A stretch of DNA of 64,000 nt from Dipteris shenzhenensis (Eukaryota > Polypodiophyta > Polypodiopsida > Gleicheniales): assembly GCA_047967505.1 (NCBI GenBank), contig CM106540.1. One strand, 5' to 3'. Each line of letters opens with the position of its first letter. The first letter of the stretch is position 1. Under the pieces are notes generated by a model. It saw nothing but the letters and a program-made list of their open reading frames with translations. It did not search any database and had not been told where the DNA came from. Of this stretch, positions 20,765 through 31,920 are shown piece by piece. The position numbers and the translations under genes are program-made.

Positions 20765-21560
20765 TCATGCAGTTTAGATGCCCATTGGAGTTAGTCAGTG
20801 ACTGAGGAACCCACTTCCTTAATGAAACCATAGCAATCCTGACAAGCGAGTTTATGATCATTCATAGGAAGTCAACACCATATTACCCCAGAGCAAATGG
20901 CTTGGCCGAAAGCTCCAACAAAGCTTGCTGTAAGATTATCACATGTACGGTAGAAGCCATTCGTACTGACTGGGCGCAGAAGCTCATAGCAATGTTATGG
21001 GCCTATAAGACCTCCTATAAGGTGGCAACACATTGTACCCCCTTTAAGTTAGCCTTTGGGGTAGAGGCAGTAATGCTAATGGAGTATATAGTGCCTAGTC
21101 TCCATCTTGCCGTAAAATAAAGACTCATGGAAAACACGCTAGCCAAAAGGCTAGTCGGCCTCAAAAAGCTAGAGGAGACAAGGTTGCAAGCAGCCTACGC
21201 TATCTGAGTAGAAAAGGCCCGACGTAAAAAATGGTTCGATCACAACCTCAAGAATGGGGACTTAGTAGAATGAGACTTGGCACTCCTGTACAGTGTCCGC
21301 AACACCAAACATAAGCTTAAGTACCGAGGTATGGGTCCTTACCATGTAGTTGAGATCACCCCCCAAGGGGCATGCTGAATAGCCACCCTTGGGATAGAAA
21401 TGGATGGCTACCTAAATGAAAGCAAATTGAAAAGATACTACGGACCACTCACTATCCCTACCCTTCAAGCCATGCATAGAGAAAAAGAGCTCAAAACAGA
21501 GGTGGCCAAGATGAAGCACCAGGCCATCAAGGAAGCCAGAATCCATAATGCTAAGATCTG
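20765..21560 (+). pseudogene. Ty3/Gypsy integrase, C-terminal part
   Basis: The integrase core starts abruptly with CPLELVSD.GTHFLNE and continues into a 88-codon open segment (20854-21117) with HRKSTPYYPRANGLAESSN, LWAYKTSYKVATHCTPFKLA and FGVEAVMLMEYIVPSL, classic plant Gypsy text. In the same frame, with stops, follow GLKKLEETRLQAAYAI, KNGDLV, HKLKYRGMGPYHVVEITPQG and LNESKLKRYYGP, the C-terminal DNA-binding part of integrase. RT and RNase H are missing upstream, replaced by an LTR-like sequence. Confidence 0.9.
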
Positions 21561-21639
21561 ATAGCATAGACAAATGACCCTTTTTAAGGCAATGACTGAA
21601 CAGATTCAACTAACACATGAGCTAACAATAGAGCCAGCT

Positions 21640-21890
21640 AGGTTACTTGTTTAGCTACAGGTACCATGCATGTGCATCAAAGCACTCATGGACCCAGGGG
21701 CGAGCCACAATTTCATCTCCTGAGAGGTATGGGAAAAGCTACAGGTACCCCTAACCCTCACTATTGCCTCAATAAGAGCTATAAATGGCCAACTTTTGCA
21801 AATCTTAGGTTATGTAAATCTAAATCTAATGGTTGTTTGTTAAGCTATGGATTTACACTTTTATGTTCTCCCTACATAAGCCACTGAAGA
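21640..21890 (+). pseudogene. Retropepsin-like domain downstream of Gypsy integrase
   Basis: In the same plus frame as the integrase, about 25 codons after its C-terminal helix region, the text reads CIKALMDPGASHNFIS, then EVWEKLQVPLTLTIAS, INGQLLQILGYVNLNLMV and DLHFYVLPT. This is the pattern of a Ty3/Gypsy aspartic protease: an active-site hDSGA/DPGA motif, a flap-like stretch and a hydrophobic strand. The active-site Ser appears as Pro (DPG). Several stops interrupt it. Protease normally precedes RT and integrase, so its position after integrase is unusual. A second element fused in frame by chance is the main alternative. Confidence 0.55.
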
Positions 21891-23193
21891 ATAGATTATT
21901 CTATGAAGAACCTAGTGCTACGTCATCAACTGCCAGGTCGACTGGCATGCTCGAACTTCTTCGCTTACCAAGGTGGTCAAACAGTGGTAGTCTCGCTATG
22001 CAGACCAAGCCCCCCTCTTTGGCACCGACCTCGTTGATTCACAACAATGAAGCGACACAGCAAAGATGACTGGATGACCCAACTTCCACCAGCACACCGC
22101 CCCAGGTCCCAATTTGAAAGGGAGCAAAAGTTTGCCACAGTGGTAGACCAATGCCATTGCGCATGCTCAACCCACGCCACCATCTGCCGCTCAAGAAATT
22201 CAGGAGCTACCAATACAAGATGCTATCCTCACCACCCAACGTCACTTTGATCGGAACAAATGCCTGGTGAATGGTAACACAATAGGAGTAGCTTTAGCCA
22301 CCTCAAGATTGCTTCCCGCGACACACAGGCACTACTCGAAGGAAGCCCCGTCCAATGCTCACGCCTCTTCCACTACCATGCATCACCACAAGACATTGCA
22401 AACCACAAAGACAATGAAGGCAACACCATAAGAACCTATGTCCTCACAGGATACAACACCACAAGGACCTGCCAATGATCTAGACATAACAGGCCAGCCT
22501 CAAGGTATCGAATACACAATGGTGCTATGGGCGGTTTGACTCAACACAAGCATCACCACCACCAATCGAGAGACCCCACAAGGACCAAATTCCACCCCAC
22601 AAAGAGGTACATAAGAACCTCGCCTTGGGGACGGGCACCCGATGTTGGAGGCTGCAACAACAACAAAGTCCGATGCAAAGGTGCCTCTAGCATCCAAGGT
22701 AAAGAACAAGCTGGACATGTCACACCACACGTGCACACACGATCAACACTAGGTGACTAGAGTCCACTCTTGCATTTTTTGTAAGTGCTCATGTTCTCGC
22801 ACGCAAACCTCATTGTCACATCGCACAAAACAAGTGCACTCTACTTCGTCAACATTTCCCCCACCCCACTCCCCCTTCCTTCTCTTTTTTCCTATTTTTA
22901 CTCAGTCACTACCCCACCAACCATCGGTGAAGCATTCAGCACCGACCGACGCTGAAGCGTTTACCACCGACAGTCACCGAAAGGTTCGCTATCAACTGTG
23001 GTGATCATGATCCCCGTTGGGTCGTTGCCATCCAACACAGCATTGCCCCATCATCATTTGGGTACCACATCGGCCGTGGCCTAAGATACTTCACACCGAC
23101 CGTCACCCATCAAATTCAGCACCGATCACCGCCATCAAATTCAACATCGACTATCGCCATATTAGTATCCTGCTGGTCGGGGGGATAGAAATC
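21891..23193. other. G+C-richer stretch without a recognised gene
   Basis: Plus-strand ORFs of 60-80 codons overlap in all frames, and I recognise none. The decayed frame of the retropepsin-like region can be followed to about 22350. Short repeats with CATCAAATTCA.CA.CGA and CACCGACCG occur at 22930-23150. It may contain an LTR, since a TATA box follows, but I found no pair of ends. Confidence 0.4.
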
Positions 23194-23201
23194 TATAAAA
23201 G
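23194..23201 (+). promoter_or_regulatory. TATA box upstream of an unrecognised ORF
   Basis: TATAAAAG lies about 119 bp upstream of the first ATG of the following ORF (23313). The spacing is compatible with an RNA polymerase II core promoter, possibly inside an LTR. Confidence 0.4.
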
Positions 23202-23312
23202 CAAGCCTACCCTGCTAGGTCATCACCATAGCTGTTGCAGCCAAACTTTGTTAAAATTTATCCAGAAATTTGATAGCTTCCTGCCCACTTCTTCTCCATC
23301 CCCACCATCAAA

Positions 23313-24460
23313 TTGATGTCCTCTTGTTTCTTCTCATCCACCGATTCCCTCATCATGCAACTTCCACTTTTGTTTACCATGGAGTCCGAACATGACTTTT
23401 TCGAATTCGAGACTCACTTGGATCTCCATGCTCACCCTATTCTAGAGGCCACTGGCCCTTCAGATTCTCAGAGCATTCCTTCGGCCACAATTCGAATGCC
23501 GGACGAAATAACCTCATAGGACCAACATGAAGAGACCTCCACCAGACAGGCAACTCAGGAAGAGCCAGCCACGGTAGGCACAACCCCCATGAAAACACAG
23601 AAGTGCACCCCAGTGCCAACCTCATAAGCACACTCGCCATTGGGAGAAGCATGGCTCCAAGAGCTAGATGCTTGCGTGATCCACTCGCTCTTGTCCTTCG
23701 AGCATTCGAACTACACCTTCCACTACCACACCACAGTAGTATATGCCGCTCTCTAGGACCTGGCAGTCATGGAATCCCTTAACTTTTCAGGCTTGGGAAG
23801 AGTACCAGCCCCCATTTCCCATGGCACCTGGACATGAAGATGCTGGCAGAGTTCCTCACGACATATGACAGTAACACTAACATTGGTGTCTTGTGTGATG
23901 TAGTCGACAACCCCCACCACTACCAGATCAATCAGAACACAGTGCAGGCAGTATTCAACCTGCTAGTGGTGGCAAAGAAATATTCCAAGAAAAAGAAGAA
24001 CCTCGGCTCCCTAAAGACGGTTTGTCCCTACGAATGCCACAAGTCAGGCCCCATCGAATTCACCACCATCTACAAGCCCGAGGTAGAGCACCCAGTAAGA
24101 GTCTTGCAATGGCTCACTCAAGTTAAGCACACGGATCATCATCAATTCATTGTGCCTAATATCTTGCTGAGGATGGTGAACCTTCAGGTGATGAACTGCA
24201 CTGACTACTATTGCAGCCAGATGAGAGATGATCTTAGAACCCATGAGGATGTCATTGGTAATCCCATGTTGTACATGCTGGTCCTCTATTACCTAAAAAG
24301 TCAGCATCTGTCGATCGGCTTCAGACTCAGTAAGAAATCTGCCATCGGTCCCGTACAAATCGAGCAAGAGACAGAAACTAGGCCCAAGAGAGTGAGGACA
24401 ACATCAAGTGCCACTCCAGTCACCCAAGGAAGCAAGTCAACCACTGCTCAACCAATATGA
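23313..24460 (+). pseudogene. Unrecognised coding region, possibly a Gag-like ORF of a Gypsy element
   Basis: The first open part (23313-23519, 68 codons) is acidic (MESEHDFFEFETHLDLHAHP). After stops and a frame change, an open segment of 208 codons (23834-24460) follows; its frame extends upstream as FPWHLDMKMLAEFLTTYDS. It contains NQNTVQAVFNLLVVAKKYSK, then VRVLQWLTQVKHTDHHQFIV, an HLSIGFRLSKK segment and a basic, Ser/Thr-rich tail (TRPKRVRTTSSATPVTQGS). No cysteine cluster, protease or polymerase motif is seen. Its base composition matches the Gypsy integrase region upstream and unlike the AT-rich flanks. I do not recognise the family. Confidence 0.45.
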
Positions 24461-26115
24461 TAAAAAGTAGTTGCACAAATTCGTGAACGACAACTATGCA
24501 TGCAGCGGCTAGGTCCTTAGGATAAGGGCAAACAGGTGCAAGGAGGGCCTATTCTCATTGAAGACCTCCAAGGCGATGACACCATCGAAATCGGCCTTCA
24601 TATAAGAGCCAAAACTACTCCGACAACCCCTGCTGCACCCTTTTCCCAATCTCCACTATCCCTCAGGAGGCCCGGTTTCTGGCTCAAAAACTATATGTTG
24701 TTGGCCTTCCCTTCTTGCGGACATGTCAGCAAAGGGGTTCTCCATGTTTGTCGACTCTATTCTTCCCAAGTGGCTGAACATATTAGAGAACGTACCTTTA
24801 AGCCTAGATGCAACCGAAGGTGCAAGGGAGTTGGATGGAACAGGCGAAAAAGGTAGACCTATGCATGATGCTGGAGTAGCAAGCACAAATAGAGTAGTGG
24901 TATGCCCGCACCTAGGAGACCCATGACCAACAAATCTGCTCCCTATGTGATCTCCTGAAACAAGAGAGGAGCCTCTCGATCTCCCTTCAAGAAGAGATCA
25001 AAAGACAGTGTGCTATTGGCTACACGAAGGAGTCAAGGTTGGAAGACCACGAGCAACAGGAGTTTACGATGTACCGCGAGGTGTCTGCATAGTTAGCCAC
25101 ATATACACTTGCACCACGCACCATCTCTCAAACCCTCCAAATGCACTTCGATGCACTCCACGCACAAAACCTTACCTTCCACCTCGACCTCACTACTCCA
25201 TTACTGCCCAACGCCCTTCAAACTATTCTCTGTCGTAATCCCGACCACTGCTGCCCCATCTCAGCCATGCCTTATTTTTCTCTTGACCTTCAACCCACCT
25301 CCCTATCTCTTCTTTGCCCCTTTGATCTCCAAACCCTATCCACCCATCCCATTCTTATTAACTTTCAAGGCTAGTGCCGCGTCATCACACTGAGTCCCTT
25401 AATTATCTTGTGGATGATGAGGTGATGTAACTCGCAAAGCCCGAAGAACTCACGCCATGGATCTACACTCCCAAAAGTTTGCATGCAGACATAACTTGGA
25501 TGCAGACGTACGGCCGAGTCTTAGCAATCCAAGCTCAAGGACACCTTGCGGCCTACTAGACCACCGGTGACCTACCAACCCCTCATAATAATAATACTCT
25601 TTAATCGGGTGCTACAAGCTCTCCAAGACTCACTTGAGTCCTTGGTGAGCAATTTTGAAACAATTCACGTAGGATACCCTGAAGAAATAATCGAGGACGA
25701 AGAACAAAATGCAATCACCCTCTTTCATACCACTGCCTCCACTAGATCCTACCCAACCCACCCAACAAGCTACCCAACCTCCTCTCCCTCAGACAACACT
25801 GCCCGAGTACTCGTCCAATGCCTCCAACACCACCACTACATAGCATGGAACCCTCCCTGTCCATCACCTACACCACTCCGGTCGACCTCCCTGATGAGGC
25901 ATTCAACACGTTGCTCAAAGTAGCACATTTTGTACAAAGCACTGACGCCGTGACTCCTATAGGCCCCCCAGAGATAGAGCCAATGCTGCTTGCTGATAAC
26001 AAAGCTCTGTCATCCCTGGCCAAGGTCTCCTCCTGAAGATGTCATTGGCGTCCAGACTTGCAGTCCTTCCAAGAGTTGCTAGATAGTGTGCTCATGCATG
26101 CGCTCATGCACCATT
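24461..26115 (+). pseudogene. Decayed unrecognised plus-strand coding region, part 1
   Basis: A continuation with scattered stops. Readable segments include SLCDLLKQERSLSISLQEE, AIGYTKESRLEDHEQQEFTM, and an open 77-codon piece at 25141-25374 (MHFDALHAQNLTFHLDLTTP). Close to the insertion the frame reads LQSFQELLDSVLMHALMH and stops at the target site of the non-autonomous element. The frame resumes at 28696 on the other side. Codon use and low stop density suggest a once-coding sequence. Function unknown. Confidence 0.4.
26111..26115. repeat. Target site duplication, left copy (CCATT)
   Basis: CCATT at 26111-26115 equals CCATT at 28696-28700 on the other side of the element. Five bases is the usual duplication length for plant LTR elements. 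Confidence 0.95.
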
Positions 26116-26461
26116 TGACAAAGTGCGGAACGTACTTAGCCTAATCTATCACTCAATGAGCATAAAGATCACGGAGGATCAAACCATAGAAGAAACTCCA
26201 TAAGAGAGAGAAAGGAAGTATGAAACACTCAATCTATTGCAATATGCTATTCTCAACCATACATGATAGGCCTCTTATATAGAGAGTGCCCTTTGAATAG
26301 TCAACACATGTGTGATCCTCTCATCCACATCTCTCCTTGTGGATATCCTCAATCCACATCTCCACATCTTGTAGTCCACATCCTAGGGTGGCTACTTTAA
26401 TTCTTTCCTATACCATACCTTAGCTCTTTAATCTATGTGCTCATGGCACCATATCTCAACA
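26116..26461 (-). repeat. 3' LTR of the non-autonomous element
   Basis: Runs TGACAAAGTGCGG...ATATCTCAACA. A minus-strand TATA box (CTATATAAGAGG, about 26272-26283) sits near the middle. Differs from the 5' LTR only at about 26203 (A/G) and near 26426 (T/C). Confidence 0.95.
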
Positions 26462-26470
26462 CCTCCCCTT
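26462..26470 (-). other. Polypurine tract of the non-autonomous element
   Basis: AAGGGGAGG on the minus strand, directly before the LTR start TGTTGAGA. The same tract lies beside the LTR of copy A at 15324-15332. Confidence 0.85.
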
Positions 26471-28337
26471 GGTGCCATGATCCTTTGGCTACTGCAAGGT
26501 GGTCAGATGTGAGTTACATTCCATCACCTCCCCTTAGTGCTTGCATTGCTACTTAAGGTGGTCAAGTGTGGCTTTTACATGTCAATACCTCCCCTGGGTG
26601 CTTTCATAGCTACTCTCAAGTGGTCAGGTTTGATTTACAAAACATATGGGCTGAAGGTGGCAAGGTTGTTGCTTCTTAATAATGCATTCCATTGATGTCA
26701 CCTTTTGGCTCATGGCTTGATGACGATGCGTTTGCTTCTTCCATGTGCCTTAATGCTTTATGTGTGGATGCCATGCTTCTTGCTATGGGCATCTCATGCA
26801 CTTGTGCTTTTGGCTTGCTGTGTGCATTCATGCTTTGCTTTTCCATTTGTTGCAAAGGTCTTACCAATTGATTTCTTTCAATATTGGCAGTGTCTAATTG
26901 CATACAATGATTCTGACTTGACAGGCGCATAGAGCTCAAAAAGACGATCACTTTTCCTTTTTGGAGCGTGGCCAAATTCTTCCTGGATTGGAAGTTATGC
27001 TTTGTCGAAGTTTTTGTGAAGAAGAGGGCCTTTGATGATGTGGCACAGGGATTCATATGTTGAATTCCAAACCTGTGCTTGGCAGGGGCTATGTGCTTAG
27101 GTGGCACTATGCCATGTGGCAACCTTCTAACCCAAGTTAGTGAACCCAAGGTTATACTAACTTAACTATGATTCAACTAAACCAGGAAACGTAACCAAAC
27201 TTAATCATGGTAGAGTTTAATCTACCTAGGATTTTAAAGCTTTGAGGCTAAGGTTGCAGGAGGCGACGGGCAGCGGAAATGGTGAGGCAGCGTCGACAGC
27301 GATGGCATCTTCCACCTTCATCCTTCTTGTCGCTATTAGTGAGTGTGGGAGGTCTACCTGTAGGAGGCCATTGCACCTCTGGTCATTGGAGCTATGAGGA
27401 GGCGGGGCTGTTAGCCAGGAGCGCAGATGGCTTTGGAAGCTTGTTGGAGAGGTGATAGTGTTTGCTCTTGCTCTGAGAGTGGAGACAGACGGAGCTGCTT
27501 GGCCGTGGGCTCTGTTTCGCATCAGACTTGTTGAGTGTTGCATGTTTTCTGCAGCTAAGCTCTTAAGTGATGTCACTGAGGATCCGAGAGATCCTGGAGC
27601 GGAAGGCCTTCGACAATCTCCATGGCCTACTCTTTGCTGCTGCTGCAGATCCGGGCATTAGGCCGTTTAGGCATCTCGACTAGCTACGGAGAGAGCCAAG
27701 GAGCTATGAGGCTGTGGTGCTTTTGTTGGAGGCTGTCACCGTTCATGCAGAACGCCACGAAGCATGATGGTTGTTGAAGCTGTTGGAGCCGTGGCCTTCA
27801 TCGTGGTTGTGGGATGTAGGTAGTGCAGCCTTATGAGCCTTGGGAGATTTCAGAGTAACCGGTGCCTTGGCCGGTTTGTTTGTTGGACAGAAGAAGTCAC
27901 TGTTTAAGTGCATGGAGAGCTGGCTGGATACCTTGGAGGTCTCCTTTGCAGAGGAGCGGGTGCTATATAGAATTCTTTGGTTGTAGCTTCATCTCCAACT
28001 GCTTGCAGTCCTCGACTCAGCGTTGCAACTTGAAGATCTCTCTATGAGAACCGTGGAGGAAGTCGAGGAAGCTCAGCTAGAAAAGAGTTTCCTCAAACTA
28101 GGACTAAAAAAACCTCTCTCAAAGATAGATTTCCTCTCGGAAATCTCAGGAACTCTCCTTATCTTTCTTTTGAGCTCAGAGTTCTCTAAGAACCTCTAAA
28201 CATATCTCTCATTCAGAATGAATCTCTCTAAATGAAGAACTCTTGAGATCTAAAACTAATCTTTCATGAAACTAATCTAGGAATGGGAGAAATCCTAGTG
28301 AGCTACTAATGAGCTAAACTAGGAGAGCTAAACCTAT

Positions 28338-28349
28338 GCTCTGATACCA
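28338..28349 (-). other. Primer binding site, initiator tRNA-Met type
   Basis: TGGTATCAGAGC on the minus strand, immediately inside the right LTR and identical to the Copia-1 primer site. A purine-rich leader follows. Confidence 0.95.
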
Positions 28350-28695
28350 TGACAAAGTGCGGAACGTACTTAGCCTAATCTATCACTCAATGAGCATAAA
28401 GATCACGGAGGATCAAACCATAGAAGAAACTCCATGAGAGAGAGAAAGGAAGTATGAAACACTCAATCTATTGCAATATGCTATTCTCAACCATACATGA
28501 TAGGCCTCTTATATAGAGAGTGCCCTTTGAATAGTCAACACATGTGTGATCCTCTCATCCACATCTCTCCTTGTGGATATCCTCAATCCACATCTCCACA
28601 TCTTGTAGTCCACATCCTAGGGTGGCTACTTTAATTCTTTCCTATACCATACCTTAGCCCTTTAATCTATGTGCTCATGGCACCATATCTCAACA
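28350..28695 (-). repeat. 5' LTR of the non-autonomous element
   Basis: A 346-bp copy nearly identical to 26116-26461, with the same ends and TATA box (about 28506-28517). It is flanked on the right by the CCATT duplication at 28696-28700. Confidence 0.95.
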
Positions 28696-29560
28696 CCATT
28701 GGAAGTGCCAGCTTGAGGGCTCCAACCTCCATCTCTACAAAATTCTAGAGGTGCTCCCCCTCACACAGTTCATAATGCAGCAATTCAATGACTGGCGACA
28801 AGCACATCCCAAGCACACAAGAGAAGGATAGAACCTCACCCCCGATGCCCCTGTCCCTATGACCGATGTAGATGCCGGTCTATAGCCCAATTGGCGGTTC
28901 CCATTTTTGAAGCTGGAGAAATTTTGATGCTACTACTGCAATGCACCCATCGATCATCGAGTCCACCCACTCTACATGCCCATGGAACAACGTTGGACTT
29001 GGGTCACCTTTCGAGCTCTCCAACAATAGGACCCCAATGTGTTGTACAATTTTCCTAAGTACAACTTCCTAAAAGAAATGACATGGGAAGGTTTTTGCTT
29101 TTGCCTCCAGTCATTCAATGACACCTATGGCTCTATCCCAGATCTAGCCATCATCATCGCCGTCCACTTCAATCGCCTCATCCTCTTATTCCTCCATGAT
29201 CTTCCCACCCATAGCCGCCCCATCGATGACCGAATTCACAATCTGACCAACCAAATTGTCTTCAACCCCGACATTGGTCCAACTCAGTTCTAGGACCTCC
29301 GCCTCTACCTACACATCCGCAACCTCCACGGGCATCACCTCTGCACTTACGAGGATATGCATGCCACCCATTTTTTAAAGTATCGCTCATACCTTGCTTG
29401 CCTCATGTCCAGGCAGCTGGACCGCTATGCCATCCTGCAGAGGTCAGTCCTCTCCACCACTCTCCTCCAGTGCGGCTGACCCGAGGATGGGATTAGCAAT
29501 AGGAAAGCGGGCATGTTAACATCCACAGAGTACAACCGCCAAATTCAGGATAATTAGTGA
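28696..29560 (+). pseudogene. Decayed unrecognised plus-strand coding region, part 2
   Basis: Counting one copy of CCATT, the frame ending at 26110 continues here without a shift: HWKCQLEGSNLHLYKIL, then LTQFIMQQFNDWRQAHPK. After several stops comes an open 84-codon piece (29039-29293) reading YNFPKYNFLKEMTWEGFCF and DRIHNLTNQIVFNPDIGP. It continues as LRLYLHIRNLHGHHLCTYED and a SYLACLMSRQLDRYAILQRS stretch, ending at a TAG near 29558. Helical and rich in aromatic residues, with no motif I can name. With part 1 it spans about 2.5 kb without the insertion. Confidence 0.45.
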
Positions 29561-29604
29561 GTAAAGGTGACCAAGCCAAATGATCTATAGACTTCAATAG
29601 GACA

Positions 29605-30080
29605 AGCTCAAGGGAGTTCGATACCCAAATACAACAAGGTCAATGATTACAAGCAATGTGCACACGGAAGGAGTATAGCTCAAACTCAAGGATTTTGATC
29701 CCCAAATACCCTAAGCCCACCCAAAAGTCCAAAGATTCCAAGAAGCGTGCATAGGTTATATGTTCCAGCTACCCCCGCGCCCAGAACAAGGAGGTGTTGG
29801 AACAAGAAGATGCACACTTTTGGGCCATGAAGAGTGCATGTGCCTTGCACTTTTCAGCTCCACATCCATAGGAAATAGCGATGCCAACAAAAATAGCCAT
29901 GAAAGGAGTACAGCTCAAACTCAGGGAGTTTGTTTCCCAAATATCATCCCGGGATAGGGTTGCCATTGAGTGTCCCGACGAAGCTGTCTCGCCATTCTAG
30001 GTTTGAGTCTCATGAATCATACATGACACCAAACAGGTGAAGGTGTGAGGGCACTCAGAGAGTTTGAGCCCCAAATCACC
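29605..30080. repeat. Dispersed short repeat containing a small palindrome
   Basis: Four imperfect copies of a 30-40 bp motif lie at about 29605, 29670, 29905 and 30052. The core is CTCAAACTCAGGGAGTTTG followed by .TCCCCAAATA.C. The core is itself a CAAACTC/GAGTTTG inverted repeat. Two copies also share GGAGTA.AGCT at the left. Spacing is irregular and no ORF covers it. Confidence 0.65.
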
Positions 30081-30289
30081 TGAGCCTAGGAGTGGCGAGG
30101 CTAACACAAGCACTATTTGGGAACCCACCTCCTAATTCCAGGTCTGTCCCAAGCACTTTAATATGGTTAACACAAGCGCTATTTTTGCTAGTAGGGAGAG
30201 TCAGTAAGAAAGCAATATGCCTTGGCACCCTACGAGCCCAAGAGCCCATGATTGTAAAGTTTCAAATCCTTTGATAACAAACTACATGT

Positions 30290-30950
30290 TTGCGAGAATG
30301 AGCAATAGATTCAACTAATTCCTGACATACATCGTCATCATGTGGTCCATCAAAGCAATATTCATCTTATGGCACATCCCCGACTTCTACCAGTAGCATA
30401 TTGTGCAAAATCCACATGCCACTATACTCAGTGCTCTAGGTTGGGCTTCAGGTTTATAAACTTCTTATTGAGGTACTACCATTGGCCTTTCAATTGACTA
30501 AATGCAGGCTCCACAACAATGCAGGTGGAGGATAGATAGAAGTTGAACTTGCATTATAGGTCTGTGCTAGGTGTATCATACAAACTCATGAACCATATTG
30601 TAATTACATATACACCATCTCCAAGGATGTACTCTCAAATGCGAAAAGTACCATCAACAAAATTGAAACTTTGTAGGGATATGGAAACTTCTCAAGACCT
30701 ATCCAAAGTTTATTACCAATAAGATGATTGGAGGATGATTGCTTGATGATTGGAGGTATCCTTGTTGATCATTGCTACATATTTTTTGTTCACATAATAC
30801 GATGCACATGTAAATTTGGGATATTTTGCCTTCCTAGCCACATATTTGGTGTTTGATGGACATTGGAACTTTGTAATAAGTACATGCAAAAGTGGTGCAT
30901 CATTTTATTTACTACCCCTTAAGGAGCCATGTGTTAAAATTTCCTTCCAG
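30290..30950 (-). pseudogene. PIF/Harbinger-like transposase (DDE nuclease) relic
   Basis: The minus strand contains GDGVYVITIWFMSLYDTP, then CKFNFYLSSTCIVVEPAFSQ and LKGQW.YLNKKF (30471-30556 covers the core). This matches the C-terminal pattern of HARBI1-like nucleases: 'N..LSS.R.VVE.AFG.LKGRWR', with the third catalytic Glu in the VVE position. A stop falls between QW and YL and others follow. Weaker upstream text extends to about 30950. No terminal inverted repeats were found. Confidence 0.6.
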
Positions 30951-31920
30951 ATATATGTATAATAAAGTTAGAAGTTAATCAATCTAAAGGTTTTGAACTA
31001 AATTGATTCACTATCCCCTCTAGAAATGCAATGATTGTATTGAATTATAACAACTAGTTTGGAATTCTTAGATAATCCTTTGGCCTCTTAGTGAAATACT
31101 AAGGACATATACTTCAAAAAATAAACTTATATTATAAAATTCTATTAGTATTTGATAAAAGAATTTAATTAATGCTTGGGGATTATTTTTTCTCTCTTAT
31201 ATAGAAAGCACATACAATTGCAATAAAGTATAGAATTGCTATGATAGACATCCAATGAGAAAAAATAATCCTTAAGCACATAAATAAGGTACACATCAAA
31301 GTGAAATATTTGTTGACACTCTCCAACTCCTTATCATTAGTAGCCCAAACATGTCATTTAGAAATTTTATATTCATTACATGATCAGCATCTTCTTAACC
31401 TTGGGATCATATGTAAATCAGAGTCAACACAAAAAGATCAAGCATTGCTAGTAATGGCTTCTGCAACTCAAAATAGTGAGGGGATGCTTCATGTTAACAT
31501 GCTTGCTATGTTGTAGCAAGGAATGCTATTATGTAGGTAATTCAATATTTTTTCTCACTTTTTGCTTTTAGCTCCTTTCTTTACTTTTTTTGCATAAGAG
31601 ATTTTTCCCTACAAAATCGAGCTTATTTGCTATGGCATGCTGGATCAAACATCCACCAGTTCGATATCATGTGACAACACTTCCTTTGTAACTAAGCCCA
31701 AGTAAGTGCCACTGTGGCATCATTTGGTATATTGTGACTTCTCTTATAAACCGTCCCCTTCTTCATGTGTTGACTGTGCTTAGGTCATAGCTAGGCAAAG
31801 AATATGGTTGGATAGTGCAGTAGGAATACTTTGGCTATGACAACAACTATGGTATGTTAGTGACCTTCACAGTGGGATATACTTTCCCCCGTGCTTGTGG
31901 TTGGGTTAGATCGGTTGACC
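30951..31920. other. Gene-free AT-rich spacer
   Basis: One 71-codon ORF (31301-31516) has no recognisable domain. No element ends or repeats seen. Confidence 0.5.

Larger units (their letters stand above)
26116..28695 (-). mobile_element. Complete non-autonomous LTR retrotransposon (copy B/C, 2580 bp)
   Basis: All structural marks are present: two 346-bp LTRs (26116-26461 and 28350-28695), a polypurine tract next to the left LTR, a tRNA-Met primer site next to the right LTR and a perfect 5-bp target duplication. The LTRs differ at two positions by my reading, so insertion was recent. The 1.9-kb internal part shows no protease, RT, RNase H or integrase motif. It has two sense-strand ORFs of 157 and 116 codons (26676-27149, 27226-27576) with no recognised domain, and a distinctly G+C-rich section at about 27240-28060. 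This is the layout of LARD/TRIM-like elements, which depend on another element's enzymes. The PBS type suggests a Copia-like partner, but that is inference. Confidence 0.95.

Noticed and set aside
20854-21120. Intact functional integrase
   Set aside because: The open segment is only the core's C-terminal part. The N-terminal zinc region is missing and stops follow directly.
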